Positions 26,234 to 35,035 of a DNA stretch of 64,000 nt are shown piece after piece. This DNA is from Pseudohalocynthiibacter aestuariivivens (GTDB taxonomy: Bacteria > Pseudomonadota > Alphaproteobacteria > Rhodobacterales > Rhodobacteraceae). Below the pieces are notes generated by a model. That model did no database searches. It saw nothing but the letters and a program-made list of their open reading frames with translations, and had not been told where the DNA came from. The stretch's first letter is position 1, and each line of letters starts with the position of its first letter. A program made the translations under genes and the position numbers. Location: NCBI RefSeq assembly GCF_018457175.1, contig NZ_JAGFNU010000001.1, forward strand, positions 124,001 to 188,000, in the 5' to 3' direction.

Positions 26234-27025
26234 ATGACGGTTTACTTTATTGGTGCAGGTCCGGGTGATCCGGAGCTTTTGACACTGAAAGCGCAGCGTG
26301 TGATCGGGGAATGCCCGGTTTGTCTTTATGCAGGGTCTCTGGTTCCGCCAGAGGTTGTTGCATGTGCGCCGGAGGGTGCGCGTGTTTTGGACACGGCGGT
26401 TATGACGCTCGATGATACGCATGCTGAGATACTGGCGGCCCACCAGCGCGGCGAAGATGTTGCGCGTGTGCATTCGGGGGACCCGTCGCTTTATGGAGCG
26501 ATCGCTGAACAAATAAGGCGATTGAAGGCGGATTGTATCGACTACGCAGTCATTCCAGGCGTGCCTGCCTATGCAGCGATGGCTGCGGAAATGAAGCAAG
26601 AACTGACAATCCCCGAGATTGCGCAATCTATCGTGCTGACCCGGATGTCCATGCAGTCTACCTCAATGCCAAAAGGGGAAACGCTGGAAAATTTCGCCAA
26701 GACCGGAGCGACACTGGCGATCCACCTTGCTGTAAGGAATATGCGGGAAATTGAACGTGTTCTGGTGCCTTACTATGGGGCTGAATGCCCTGTAGTTGTT
26801 GGCTATCGTGTCGGTTGGCCAGACCAGATGCTAATTCGTGGAACACTGAGCGACATACGCAAAAAAGTCCGCGCGGAAAAGATTACGCGCACGGCTTTGA
26901 TCATGGTTGGGCCTGCTTTGGCAGCCGGGCAAGAATTCAAAGATTCAGCGCTTTATGATCCCGAAAAACCGCATGTTTTGCGGCCTGTCATTGGTGTGGG
27001 TTTGGTGGAGGATCACAACACTTAG
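26234..27025 (+). CDS. cobM: Precorrin-4 C11-methyltransferase CobM
   Basis: CobM methylates C11 of precorrin-4 to give precorrin-5. The 263-aa protein begins VYFIGAGPGDPELLTLKAQR, has VARVHSGDPSLYGAIAEQ and PGVPAYAAMAAEM, the classic tetrapyrrole methylase motifs, and TRMSMQSTSMP typical of CobM/CbiF. AGGAG lies upstream of ATG 26234. It is the last corrin gene of the run, after an 87-base gap. cobF, cobG/cobZ, cobK and cobB are not found in the window. Confidence 0.95.
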   Translation: MTVYFIGAGPGDPELLTLKAQRVIGECPVCLYAGSLVPPEVVACAPEGARVLDTAVMTLDDTHAEILAAHQRGEDVARVHSGDPSLYGAIAEQIRRLKADCIDYAVIPGVPAYAAMAAEMKQELTIPEIAQSIVLTRMSMQSTSMPKGETLENFAKTGATLAIHLAVRNMREIERVLVPYYGAECPVVVGYRVGWPDQMLIRGTLSDIRKKVRAEKITRTALIMVGPALAAGQEFKDSALYDPEKPHVLRPVIGVGLVEDHNT

Positions 27026-27101
27026 TAAAAAATGCAATGGTCGCAAAAGGTTAACTTGACCTGATGTAATCTCATGCCGAAAATGTGATTCGGGGAGTGG
27101 G

Positions 27102-27458
27102 ATGTTTGCTATGACTGATTTTTTACCAAAGGAAGTGCGCGAAGGGCTGGAAGCGGCCCGCAAGCGTGATTTGATGCGCAAAAGCCGTTTGCGTGTTCAT
27201 ACAGATGACGAGATTTTTCCGATACTGCGGTTTTGGGAAACAGGTTTTGCCCTGGATGCTGAAAATGCACCACATCTTCGGGGTTTGGTTGACGTTTTCG
27301 ATGGCTCAAGGCACCTGTACCAATGTCTGATCGTCGCTTCTGAAGAAGAAGACGGTCAGATGATTTATGATTTCAAGCGCAGTACGCTCGCTCTGGACAA
27401 AGCGCCGCTGGATTTTGAGCGTGCAGAAAACGCGCCAATTGCGCTACTGGGTCAGTAG
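27102..27458 (+). CDS. Conserved hypothetical protein
   Basis: This 118-aa cytoplasmic protein has a charged N-terminus (KEVREGLEAARKRDLMRKSRLRV, abridged here as a Lys/Arg-rich helix) and a C-terminal half of mixed strands (YQCLIVASEEEDGQMIYDF). I recognise no characterised domain; similar short proteins occur in Rhodobacteraceae. GGGAG lies upstream of ATG 27102, and ATG 27111 is an alternative start. It sits after the corrin operon and converges on the PatB-type gene. Confidence 0.75.
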   Translation: MFAMTDFLPKEVREGLEAARKRDLMRKSRLRVHTDDEIFPILRFWETGFALDAENAPHLRGLVDVFDGSRHLYQCLIVASEEEDGQMIYDFKRSTLALDKAPLDFERAENAPIALLGQ

Positions 27459-27476
27459 AAGCACAAGTTATTGATT

Positions 27477-28649
27477 TTATTGAAGGTCCCCGAAGGCCTT
27501 TTGCATTCTATCAACAGCTTCTTTGATTAGCGCGCGTGGCGTTCCAATATTGAACCTGAGATAGTTTTCGCCACCCTTGCCGAAGGTAGATCCATAATTC
27601 ACCGCGATTTTTGCTGTTTTGTTTACGCGGGATTTGTACTCTTCGCGGGTCATTCCAGTACCAGAAAAATCAACCCATGACAGGTAGGTCGCTTCCATCG
27701 GCATTGATTTCAAGCCGGGGATTGCATTGATGCCTTTGTCAAAAAGTTTGCGGTTACCATCAAGGTACTCGACTAACGCGTCCGCCCAAACAGCCCCTTC
27801 TGCTGAATAGGCGGCGGTCGTCATGGCAACACCAAAATTGTTGGGAGAAATGCCCATTGCGGCCATTGTAGCAGCAAAGCGCGCGCGCAGTGTTTCATCC
27901 TGAATAATGACATTGCCCGTGTGCGTGCCGGCAATATTAAAAGTCTTAGACGGCGCGGTTAGCATGATCAGCCGATCGATGATATCCGGTGCAGCAAGAG
28001 GCATTGGAATGTGTTTTGCACCGTTAAACACCAGATCATGATGAATTTCATCGGAAACAAGCAAAAGGTCGTGCCGCTTGCAAAAATCTGCAAGATCACG
28101 CAATTCACGCTCAGTCCAGACCCGCCCGCCCGGATTGTGGGGCGAGCATAGAATGACCATTTTTTCGTTGCCCGTCATCTGAGCATCGTAAGTTGTAAAA
28201 TCCATTTCATATTTATCGTTATTCAGCACCAATGGGCACTCTACGACTTTACGCCCAGCAGATTTAATAATGCGGGCAAAGGCGTGATAGACGGGTGTAA
28301 ACAAAACGATGCCATCGCCGGGGTTTGTGAAGGTCTCAAGCGTAAGGCCGACACCATTGATAAGACCGTGCGTGGTGAAAACCCACTCTGGCTCAACGCG
28401 CCATCCGTGACGGTTCAGCATCCACCAACTAATAGCCGCTTTGTAAGGGCGGTAATCGCCGATATAGCCGTAGACACCGTGATCAAGCATATCACGAACG
28501 GCTTTCTGGATTGGGTCAGCCGATTTGAAATCCATATCGGCGACCCACATTGCCAAACCTTCATCCGCAGCGACGCCATAGATTTTTTCCATCATGTCCC
28601 ATTTACCGGACAGGTGACCGCGCCGGTCGATGATTTCGTCAAAGCTCAT
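27477..28649 (-). CDS. PatB/MalY-type PLP-dependent C-S lyase (cystathionine beta-lyase-like)
   Basis: This fold-type I PLP enzyme of 390 aa belongs to the PatB/MalY group, which cleaves cystathionine or related C-S bonds to pyruvate, ammonia and a thiol. Clear blocks are MWVADMDFKSADPI near the N-terminus, CSPHNPGGRVW, SDEIHHDLVF, and TAPSKTFNIAG with the PLP Lys. The C-terminal LRFNIGTPRALIKEAV holds the substrate-carboxylate Arg. The start at 28649 has a perfect AGGAGG site. It is monocistronic and divergent from def by 94 bases. Confidence 0.9.
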   Translation of the reverse strand: MSFDEIIDRRGHLSGKWDMMEKIYGVAADEGLAMWVADMDFKSADPIQKAVRDMLDHGVYGYIGDYRPYKAAISWWMLNRHGWRVEPEWVFTTHGLINGVGLTLETFTNPGDGIVLFTPVYHAFARIIKSAGRKVVECPLVLNNDKYEMDFTTYDAQMTGNEKMVILCSPHNPGGRVWTERELRDLADFCKRHDLLLVSDEIHHDLVFNGAKHIPMPLAAPDIIDRLIMLTAPSKTFNIAGTHTGNVIIQDETLRARFAATMAAMGISPNNFGVAMTTAAYSAEGAVWADALVEYLDGNRKLFDKGINAIPGLKSMPMEATYLSWVDFSGTGMTREEYKSRVNKTAKIAVNYGSTFGKGGENYLRFNIGTPRALIKEAVDRMQKAFGDLQ

Positions 28650-28743
28650 GTGTGCCTCCTGTAGAATCGACGACAAGCTAGTCACTTAAGCGCCAAGCGC
28701 AAGAGGCGTTGCACGCAGGCCGATGTTATCCTAAATCACACTT

Positions 28744-29265
28744 ATGACTGTTAGACCGATCCTGATTTATCCAGAGCCGCGCCTTAAGAAGGTGTCGCGT
28801 TCTGTCGACGTCGTGAACGACGAGCTTAAAAAGCTCGCGAGCGATATGCTTGATACCATGTATGATGCGCCGGGTGTTGGTCTTGCCGCGCCGCAGGTTG
28901 GCGTACTGAAACGTCTGATCGTGCTTGACTGTGTTAAAGAAGAAGGCGCTGCGCCCCAACCGATGGTGCTGTTCAATCCAAAGGTCGTCTGGGAATCTGA
29001 GGAAAAGAACGTCTATGAGGAAGGCTGCCTGTCTATCCCGGAACAATACGCCGAGGTCGAAAGGCCCGCAGAAGTGACTGTTCAGTGGACGGACATCGAG
29101 GGGGCTCAGCATGAAGCAACATTCGATAAACTGTGGGCCACATGCGTTCAACACGAGATTGACCATTTAGACGGTAAGCTGTTTATCGATTACCTTAAGC
29201 CGCTGAAGCGCCAGATGATTACACGCAGAATGGTCAAGGTAAAACGTGAACGGGCGCGTGAATGA
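28744..29265 (+). CDS. def: Peptide deformylase
   Basis: This iron(II) enzyme removes the formyl group from nascent proteins. The 173-aa protein has all three motifs: GVGLAAPQ (residues 44-51), EGCLS (93-97) with metal-ligand Cys95, and QHEIDH (136-141) with ligands His137 and His141 and catalytic Glu138. It is followed by a degenerate paralogue and by fmt, with four-base overlaps, forming a formyl-cycle operon. No strong ribosome site precedes the ATG. Confidence 0.97.
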   Translation: MTVRPILIYPEPRLKKVSRSVDVVNDELKKLASDMLDTMYDAPGVGLAAPQVGVLKRLIVLDCVKEEGAAPQPMVLFNPKVVWESEEKNVYEEGCLSIPEQYAEVERPAEVTVQWTDIEGAQHEATFDKLWATCVQHEIDHLDGKLFIDYLKPLKRQMITRRMVKVKRERARE

Positions 29266-29765
29266 GCGTTCGTCCCTTTGTTCCCTGGCCTGACAAGCGG
29301 TTGAAAACGGCAGCCGCACGGGTTGAGAAAATTACCGACGACATACGTGCAATCTGGGCTGACATGGTTGACACGATGGAGGCGATGCCGGGTCTCGGAC
29401 TTGCAGCGCCGCAGATTGGTATGATGAAGCGGTTGGCTGTTGTCGATTGCTCTAACGAACGCGGACAAGTCGTAAAAATGGCGAACCCGGTGATACTTCA
29501 TAGCTCTGTTGCGCCTCGCGAGCATGAAGAAGGAAGTCCGAACCTGCCCGGCGTTTCGGCAAAAGTGGAACGGCCGCGCGCGGTGACAGTTCGGTTTCTG
29601 AATGAAGACGGCGTTGTTGAGCGCAGGGACTTTGTAGGTGTCTGGGCAACTTCCGTTCAGCATCAGATCGATCATCTGGAAGGCAAAATGTATTTTGACC
29701 GGCTTTCGCTAGTGAAACGCAACATGCTGTTGAAGAAGGCAGAGAAGCTAAGGAAACGCTCATGA
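29262..29765 (+). CDS. Degenerate peptide deformylase paralogue
   Basis: This 167-aa protein aligns along its whole length with the preceding Def and keeps [10 protein letters not shown] (44-53). Key residues differ. The EGCLS motif reads EGSPN (90-94), so the metal-ligand Cys is Ser92. The HEIDH motif reads HQIDH (134-138), so the catalytic Glu is Gln135. It therefore probably lacks normal deformylase activity. It lies in a four-base-overlap chain between def and fmt, which implies conserved co-expression. It could be a binding or regulatory pseudoenzyme, or act on another substrate with another metal. The reading frame is intact, so it is not a pseudogene. Confidence 0.9.
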   Translation: MSVRPFVPWPDKRLKTAAARVEKITDDIRAIWADMVDTMEAMPGLGLAAPQIGMMKRLAVVDCSNERGQVVKMANPVILHSSVAPREHEEGSPNLPGVSAKVERPRAVTVRFLNEDGVVERRDFVGVWATSVQHQIDHLEGKMYFDRLSLVKRNMLLKKAEKLRKRS

Positions 29766-30661
29766 AAGTGGTTTTCATGGGAACGCCTGAGTTTTCTGTG
29801 CCTGTATTAGAAGCATTGGTTTCAGCGGGACACGAGGTTGTTTGCGTTTATTCACAGCCACCGCGCCCGGCTGGCCGTGGTAAGAGGAAACGCCCGTCTC
29901 CGGTACAGGCCAAGGCCGAAGAACTTGGTCTTCAAGTTCGGTGTCCGGTTAGTTTGAAAGGGGCAGAAGAGCAGGCAGAGTTCGCAGCACTTGACGCAGA
30001 TGTTGCTGTTGTTGTGGCTTATGGGCTGATCCTGCCGCAGGCAATACTAGACGCGCCTGTTCAGGGGTGCCTGAACATTCACGCGTCGCTGCTGCCGCGT
30101 TGGCGGGGTGCTGCCCCAATACATCGCGCAATCATGGCTGGAGATATAGAAACGGGTGTTTGCATCATGCAGATGGATGCAGGGCTGGACACGGGAGATG
30201 TGGTTTTGCGTGAGGCGACGCTAATTGGCAAAGAAGAGACCGCCGGGATGCTACTTGACCGCTTGTCTGAAATGGGCGCACGCCTGATATGTGACGCGTT
30301 GGAACGATTGGAAGAATTGCCTCGGGCACCACAACCGCCCAGCGGCGTGAGCTACGCAGAGAAGATTGAAAAAGCAGAGGCGCGGATTGATTGGACAGCG
30401 TCCTCGGAAGAAGTTGACCGTAAAATACGCGGCCTTTCACCGTTTCCGGGGGCATGGTGTGATGTTGCGGGGGAGCGGGTGAAGCTGCTTCAAAGCCGTT
30501 TGGTTGCTGGTATGGGTGCGCCGGGCGAAGTGCTGGGTGGATTGCGGATCGCTTGTGGTAAAGGCGCTGTCGAGGTGCTGAAAGCACAGAGGCAAGGCAA
30601 ACGCGCAATGGAAGCAGAAGAGTTTCTTCGCGGTTTCGATTTGCCAGCCAGGCTTAGCTAA
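29762..30661 (+). CDS. fmt: Methionyl-tRNA formyltransferase
   Basis: Fmt formylates initiator Met-tRNA using 10-formyl-tetrahydrofolate. The 299-aa protein has [12 protein letters not shown] at the start and the catalytic block [17 protein letters not shown] with Asn105 and His107. Asp144 in DAGLDTGDV completes the triad. The C-terminal OB-fold domain spans about 205-299. It overlaps the degenerate def paralogue by four bases, closing the def-def2-fmt set. Confidence 0.97.
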   Translation: MKVVFMGTPEFSVPVLEALVSAGHEVVCVYSQPPRPAGRGKRKRPSPVQAKAEELGLQVRCPVSLKGAEEQAEFAALDADVAVVVAYGLILPQAILDAPVQGCLNIHASLLPRWRGAAPIHRAIMAGDIETGVCIMQMDAGLDTGDVVLREATLIGKEETAGMLLDRLSEMGARLICDALERLEELPRAPQPPSGVSYAEKIEKAEARIDWTASSEEVDRKIRGLSPFPGAWCDVAGERVKLLQSRLVAGMGAPGEVLGGLRIACGKGAVEVLKAQRQGKRAMEAEEFLRGFDLPARLS

Positions 30662-30752
30662 CTATTCGTATTGAACACCTGCGGCGCATTTCTTTAAGTG
30701 CTTTGCGTGGAATGGGCTTCACATTTGTTCGAATTCACCCATATTCAGTGGC

Positions 30753-30989
30753 ATGGGATTTATTGCATTGTTCATTGTTGGTGCCGCAGCCGGGTTTCTG
30801 GCTACACGGTTGATGAAAATTGAAGCAGATGTCATTACAACCGTTTCGGTTGGCGTTCTGGGGGCGTTAGTCGGTGGCGTGTTGCTGCGCACTTCACTCG
30901 CGGTTATGGGATGGGCCGCAGGGTTTGTTGGCGCGGTACTGGGTGCGATGGCTCTGATCTGGTTGTGGCAGCGGTACTGGCCAAAGTAA
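30753..30989 (+). CDS. Small Gly-rich membrane protein, GlsB/YeaQ/YmgE (transglycosylase-associated) family
   Basis: This 78-aa protein has two to three hydrophobic helices with Gly/Ala packing (GAAAGFLATRLM, VSVGVLGALVGGVLL, WAAGFVGAVLGAMALIWLW). The layout is that of the GlsB/YeaQ family of small inner-membrane proteins, whose function is not settled. It is a single gene between fmt and the convergent rnhA. No good ribosome site is visible upstream. Confidence 0.75.
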   Translation: MGFIALFIVGAAAGFLATRLMKIEADVITTVSVGVLGALVGGVLLRTSLAVMGWAAGFVGAVLGAMALIWLWQRYWPK

Positions 30990-30995
30990 CGAATT

Positions 30996-31466
30996 TTAAC
31001 CGTCTTTCTTTTTTTTGGGCTTAAAGGGTTCCATCCCTGCGCGGGCCAATTCATCAGCACGTTCGTTTTCCGGATGCCCTGCATGGCCTTTGACCCATTC
31101 CCAAGTCACTTTATGACGCATTGTCGCTTCTTCCAGCCTTTGCCAAAGCTCAACATTTTTGACAGGCTTTTTGTTCGAGGTCCGCCAACCGTTTTTCTTC
31201 CAACCATGAATCCAGCTGGTCACGCCATTTCTTACGTATGCGCTATCCGTAACGATGGTCAGCGTTGAGGGGCGACCGAGAGCTTCGAGTGCATGAATCG
31301 CAGCCAATAGCTCCATTCTGTTATTAGTGGTGTCGGCTTCACCACCTTTGAGTTCGCGGGTTTTCAGAATTGTCTCACCCTCACGTGCGATCAACAACGC
31401 ACCCCACCCACCGGGTCCTGGATTGCCAGAGCAGGCTCCGTCAGTGTAGGCAAAAAGATCAGGCAT
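30996..31466 (-). CDS. rnhA: Ribonuclease HI
   Basis: RNase HI cuts the RNA strand of RNA-DNA hybrids. The 156-aa protein has the catalytic Asp in [19 protein letters not shown], Glu in the [14 protein letters not shown] block, Asp in [14 protein letters not shown], and the C-terminal Asp in [10 protein letters not shown] basic tail (KPKKKK) ends it. Its start overlaps the methyltransferase upstream by eight bases; the order ispH-methyltransferase-rnhA forms a minus-strand operon. Confidence 0.97.
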   Translation of the reverse strand: MPDLFAYTDGACSGNPGPGGWGALLIAREGETILKTRELKGGEADTTNNRMELLAAIHALEALGRPSTLTIVTDSAYVRNGVTSWIHGWKKNGWRTSNKKPVKNVELWQRLEEATMRHKVTWEWVKGHAGHPENERADELARAGMEPFKPKKKKDG

Positions 31467-32052
31467 GGGCGGAGATCATGATCCAGGGCGCATCTTTACC
31501 GTCAAGCCCAACACCGCTACTGAGACTTCGGTCTTCGGTCTTAAAACCAGCTTTTTCAAGATGTGAAGTTAGCTCATCTTCACTGTAATAGGCGTAAAAA
31601 CGGCCAATATCATCACGGTGCTCCCCAGTGCCAAGCTTCATGCCGATGTAAAAATGTCCATTTGGACGAAGGCTGCGATGTAGCGCCGACAGATAACGCG
31701 GAAAATCGGATTTCTTGGCGTGCAGCAGGCTGAAGCTGGCCCAGATACCATCGTAGATGTGTAACCCCTCGATCTCGTCGAAAGTGGCTTGTTTTACAGT
31801 AAGGTCGAATTGCTCTTTTGCGAGTTTAACCATGGCAGGCGAGGCATCCATTGCAATAACGGATAGTCCTGCGTCGCGCATTCTGGCAGCAGCAGCACCG
31901 GGGCCGCAGCCCAGATCAAGCACATTATCGCCCTTGTTCAATGCTGCGATGAACCGATTGAGTTGCATGTTTTCCGCGCCAGACGGGGTCATTGCGGCAT
32001 AGTCTGCAGCGCGGCTGTCATAGACAGCGATTGTTTCACTATCTTTGCTCAT
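31459..32052 (-). CDS. Class I SAM-dependent methyltransferase (Methyltransf_25-like)
   Basis: This 197-aa protein has SAM motif [16 protein letters not shown] (about residues 43-57), motif [13 protein letters not shown], and the post-motif [14 protein letters not shown]. The substrate is unknown. It overlaps ispH by four bases and rnhA by eight, so it is tightly placed inside the ispH-rnhA operon. Confidence 0.9.
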   Translation of the reverse strand: MSKDSETIAVYDSRAADYAAMTPSGAENMQLNRFIAALNKGDNVLDLGCGPGAAAARMRDAGLSVIAMDASPAMVKLAKEQFDLTVKQATFDEIEGLHIYDGIWASFSLLHAKKSDFPRYLSALHRSLRPNGHFYIGMKLGTGEHRDDIGRFYAYYSEDELTSHLEKAGFKTEDRSLSSGVGLDGKDAPWIMISAHA

Positions 32053-32999
32053 GTTGCTTCGCGCATTATGCGAGGGACTTTGAATTCAACGTTTTCTTCA
32101 GCCGTTTTTATCAATTCCACAGTAACCTCATATCTTTCCCGGAAGGCATCAATCACCTCATCCACAAGTACTTCTGGTGCAGAGGCCCCTGCGGTTAGAC
32201 CAATAGTGCGAATGCCGTCGAGCGCCCGCCAATCAATGTCACGGGCACGCTGAACCAGTTGCGAATAGGTGCAACCTGCGGCGGCGCCCACTTCGACAAG
32301 GCGTTTGGAATTGGACGAATTGGGAGCGCCTATCACCAGAATGGCGTCTGACTTGGGTGCCATTTCTTTTACTGCGTACTGCCGGTTTGTTGTGGCATAG
32401 CAAATGTCTTCTTTATGGGGACCAATGATGGTTGGGAAACGTGCCTTCAGTGCATCGACAATTCCGGCAGTATCATCAATTGAAAGCGTTGTTTGGGTGA
32501 TGTAGGCCAATTGTTCGGGTTCGCGAACAACAAGTGACGCTACATCTTCCGCAGTTTCAACAAGCAGAACTTCACCTTCTGGCAATTGTCCCATTGTGCC
32601 AACGGTTTCCGGGTGCCCTTCATGACCTATCATCACCATTTGAAGACCATTCGCGAAATGCCGTTCAGCCTCGATATGCACTTTGCTGACCAGTGGGCAG
32701 GTGGCGTCCACAAAAATCATTTCGCGCTTTTCGGCTGCCCTTGGCACCGCTTTGGGTACACCGTGGGCGGAAAAGATGACAGGCCGATCAGTTGGACAAT
32801 CGTCAAGCTCTTCGACAAAAACCGCACCTTTTGCACGCAGCCCGTCAACGACAAATTTGTTGTGCACAATTTCATGGCGCACGTAGACGGGTGCGCCCCA
32901 TTTTTCGAGTGCAAGCTCTACGACTTTTATGGCACGCACAACTCCGGCACAAAACCCGCGCGGTGCGGCCAGATAAAGAGTGAGCGGTGGCTTGGGCAT
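32049..32999 (-). CDS. ispH: 4-hydroxy-3-methylbut-2-enyl diphosphate reductase IspH (LytB)
   Basis: IspH makes IPP and DMAPP in the last step of the MEP isoprenoid route, using a 4Fe-4S cluster. The 316-aa protein has the cluster Cys17 in [12 protein letters not shown], a second in [13 protein letters not shown] and a third in [22 protein letters not shown] and the C-terminal [15 protein letters not shown] are typical. It heads the ispH-methyltransferase-rnhA operon and is divergent from the cytochrome c gene by 168 bases. Confidence 0.97.
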   Translation of the reverse strand: MPKPPLTLYLAAPRGFCAGVVRAIKVVELALEKWGAPVYVRHEIVHNKFVVDGLRAKGAVFVEELDDCPTDRPVIFSAHGVPKAVPRAAEKREMIFVDATCPLVSKVHIEAERHFANGLQMVMIGHEGHPETVGTMGQLPEGEVLLVETAEDVASLVVREPEQLAYITQTTLSIDDTAGIVDALKARFPTIIGPHKEDICYATTNRQYAVKEMAPKSDAILVIGAPNSSNSKRLVEVGAAAGCTYSQLVQRARDIDWRALDGIRTIGLTAGASAPEVLVDEVIDAFRERYEVTVELIKTAEENVEFKVPRIMREAT

Positions 33000-33097
33000 A
33001 CTAAAACCTGTTCGTTCGTTTAGAGTGGTCTAACGTGACAAATGGGGTGAGGTCCACGGTGGAGTTCACCCGAGCACGAAATTTCCGGTTTTGCCGC

Positions 33098-33128
33098 TTG
33101 ACCTTCCGCTTGCTGGAAGTTGTAGCGA
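33098..33128 (+). promoter_or_regulatory. CueR/HmrR-type (MerR family) copper-responsive promoter
   Basis: A -35 TTGACC (33098-33103) is followed by the dyad ACCTTCC-N7-GGAAGTT (33101-33121), and with 19-base spacing by TAGCGA as a poor -10. The long 19-base spacer and the ACCTTCC/GGAAG(G)T halves match operators of copper sensors CueR/HmrR, which untwist over-spaced promoters when Cu(I) binds. It faces the cytochrome c gene 40 bases downstream. No merR-type gene is in the window. Confidence 0.65.
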
Positions 33129-33167
33129 GGTGTCGAAGCTGAATACCGACAGATTGCGAAACGCTCT

Positions 33168-33632
33168 ATGAAACAAAAATACGCATTGGGATTCCTCGTG
33201 ACTGCGATAGTGGCTGTAGGTGCAGCGACGTTTTGGCAACCTTTAAAAGCGCAAGATGGGCTTATTCCGTATTGGGAAACGACCGAAGTCGCACGAGGTG
33301 CCGAGATATATTCGGCGCAATGTGCTTCCTGTCATGGTGAAGAATTGGAAGGCGCTGGGGACTGGCGCAGACCGCTGGCGAATGGACGGCTGCCAGCCCC
33401 GCCCCACGACGAAACCGGTCATACGTGGCACCATCCTGATCCGATTCTGTTTCAGATAACAAAGTTCGGAACCGCCGCTATGGTCGGTGGTACATACAAA
33501 AGCGATATGCAGGGATACAGTGAGATTTTGTCCGACGAAGAAATTCTAGCGGTTCTGGCCTTCATCAAAAGCCGCTGGCCGGATCAGATAATCGAGCGAC
33601 ACAATCAAATCACAAAAAGTGCGTTGGATTAG
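33168..33632 (+). CDS. Periplasmic monohaem cytochrome c, probably copper-induced
   Basis: This 154-aa protein has a signal peptide (about residues 1-28) and one haem site CASCH at 52-56. It also has the block ETGHTWHHPDPILFQITKFG and a C-terminal helix with possible Met ligands (AMVGGTYKSDMQGY). The GHTWHHPD block is, as I recall, common in cytochromes encoded with multicopper oxidases in copper-resistance loci, but no oxidase gene is present here. A CueR-like promoter precedes it. A part in periplasmic Cu(I) or electron handling is inferred. Confidence 0.88.
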   Translation: MKQKYALGFLVTAIVAVGAATFWQPLKAQDGLIPYWETTEVARGAEIYSAQCASCHGEELEGAGDWRRPLANGRLPAPPHDETGHTWHHPDPILFQITKFGTAAMVGGTYKSDMQGYSEILSDEEILAVLAFIKSRWPDQIIERHNQITKSALD

Positions 33633-33634
33633 GC

Positions 33635-33659
33635 GACCGGGGCGAAACTCGCCCTGGTC
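33635..33659. terminator. Hairpin between convergent cytochrome c and NYN genes
   Basis: GACC-G-GGGCG (33635-33644) pairs with CGCCC-T-GGTC (33650-33659), including one G-U pair, over a 5-base loop AAACT. A weak A/T stretch follows on the plus strand. It sits in the 35-base gap between two convergent genes, as expected of a shared terminator. Confidence 0.5.
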
Positions 33660-33667
33660 AAATTCAC

Positions 33668-34237
33668 TTAGTCTTCGCTGGAAGCGAGATCATCATCGCC
33701 ATAGGGCTCGCGGGGAGGGCGGCCAATCACGTCCTTCAGTTCCTGAAGTTCGATGAAATTATCGGCCTGGCGACGCAGTTCGTCCGAGATCATTGGTGGA
33801 TTTGATCTGATTGTGGATACGATAGATACGCGCACACCTTTGCGTTGCAAGCTCTCAATCAATGGTCGGAAATCGCCGTCGCCGGAAAACAAGACCATGT
33901 GGTCTACGTAAGGCGCCAGTTCCATTGCATCGACGGCAAGTTCGATGTCCATATTGCCCTTAACTTTACGGCGCCCCATCGCGTCGGTGTATTCCTTGGC
34001 AGGTTTTGTAACCATGGAGAAACCGTTGTAATGCAGCCAGTCGACCAACGGACGAATAGGTGAATACTCGTCATTCTCTAGCAGAGCCGTATAGTAAAAT
34101 GCGCGGAGTAGTTTGCCACGGCGCATAAATTCTTGCCGCAGAAGTTTATAGTCAATGTCGAACCCGAGAGACTTTGCAGCCGCGTAAAGATTCGAGCCAT
34201 CAATGAACAGCGCGAGCCGTTCGTCCTTGTAAAACAT
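33668..34237 (-). CDS. NYN-domain (LabA/DUF88-like) putative ribonuclease
   Basis: This 189-aa PIN-like NYN-domain protein has the N-terminal acidic site LALFIDGSNLY (Asp13), then VKGNMDIELAVDAM and VLFSGDGDFRPLIESL with further Asp residues, the set expected of a metal-dependent RNase. The LabA-like group is widespread in alphaproteobacteria. The substrate is unknown. The start at 34237 has AAGGGA eight bases upstream and is preferred to 34252. Its promoter region contains the GTGA tetranucleotide tract at 34278-34304. Confidence 0.9.
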   Translation of the reverse strand: MFYKDERLALFIDGSNLYAAAKSLGFDIDYKLLRQEFMRRGKLLRAFYYTALLENDEYSPIRPLVDWLHYNGFSMVTKPAKEYTDAMGRRKVKGNMDIELAVDAMELAPYVDHMVLFSGDGDFRPLIESLQRKGVRVSIVSTIRSNPPMISDELRRQADNFIELQELKDVIGRPPREPYGDDDLASSED

Positions 34238-34277
34238 AAAATTCCCTTCCAATCGTAAGGTATTCGTCTTGCGTTAC

Positions 34278-34304
34278 GTGAGTGAGTGAGTGAGTGAGTG
34301 AGTG
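34278..34304 (+). repeat. (GTGA)n tetranucleotide microsatellite, 6.75 copies
   Basis: Six uninterrupted GTGA units run from 34278 to 34301 and end in GTG. Degenerate units GGTAAGCGAGTG follow. The tract lies between the divergent starts of the NYN gene (34237) and folK (34364), 41 bases from the former. A tract like this can change length by slipped-strand mispairing and alter promoter spacing. Confidence 0.95.
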
Positions 34305-34363
34305 GGTAAGCGAGTGTATACTAAAAATAGACGAAACCTGTCGTAACCTAGGGAAATTCTGGA

Positions 34364-34951
34364 ATGTCGCAACCCTTGGATCAACTTAATCACGAAACTT
34401 TGTCACATGTTGCGATAGGTGCGAATGATTTGGCAGATATTCGCCTGCTTTTAGAGCGGGTGAAGCGCGCTTTGGCAGAGCTTGAAATGAATGATGTCAT
34501 AATTCGTAAGACCAGCAAATTTTATAAAACTCCTTGTTTTCCGGCGGGTGCCGGCCCTGACTATGTTAATGCAGCGGTAACTCTGTCGACAACTCTGCCC
34601 CCGACGCAACTTTTGGCACATCTGCACAAAATTGAAGCCGACTTTGGGCGCGAAAGAATCCAACGCTGGGGGGTGCGCTCACTTGATCTTGATTTATTGT
34701 CATATGGAGATCAGGTTCTGCCGGACGTGGCGACCTATGAATGCTGGCGCGCCTTAGAGGTGGAGCATCAAAAACTCAGGGCCCCAGACCAGCTTGTACT
34801 TCCGCATCCCAGAATGCAGGATCGGGCGTTTGTTTTACTTCCGTTGGCTGATATCGCACCTGACTGGAAACACCCGGTTTTAGGGCAAACAGTACGAGAG
34901 ATGCTGGAAGAATTGCCCTCATCCGCAAAAATGGGTGTTGTTCCGCTGTAA
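34364..34951 (+). CDS. folK: 2-amino-4-hydroxy-6-hydroxymethyldihydropteridine diphosphokinase
   Basis: FolK transfers pyrophosphate from ATP to 6-hydroxymethyl-dihydropterin in folate synthesis. The 195-aa protein has ERIQRWGVRSLDLDLLSYG, with the Asp pair that binds magnesium, and LPHPRMQDRAFVLLPLADI. It is longer than E. coli FolK (159 aa) because of N-terminal and C-terminal extensions, as is common in alphaproteobacteria. folP and folB are not adjacent. It precedes rpoZ by 84 bases. Confidence 0.93.
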   Translation: MSQPLDQLNHETLSHVAIGANDLADIRLLLERVKRALAELEMNDVIIRKTSKFYKTPCFPAGAGPDYVNAAVTLSTTLPPTQLLAHLHKIEADFGRERIQRWGVRSLDLDLLSYGDQVLPDVATYECWRALEVEHQKLRAPDQLVLPHPRMQDRAFVLLPLADIAPDWKHPVLGQTVREMLEELPSSAKMGVVPL

Positions 34952-35035
34952 TCCTTGGGGAATCGGGGTTGTCAAGCGTGTGGGATAAGCATAAATAGTC
35001 GGTTTCTAACCATCCGATATGAATTGGAGTCGCCG

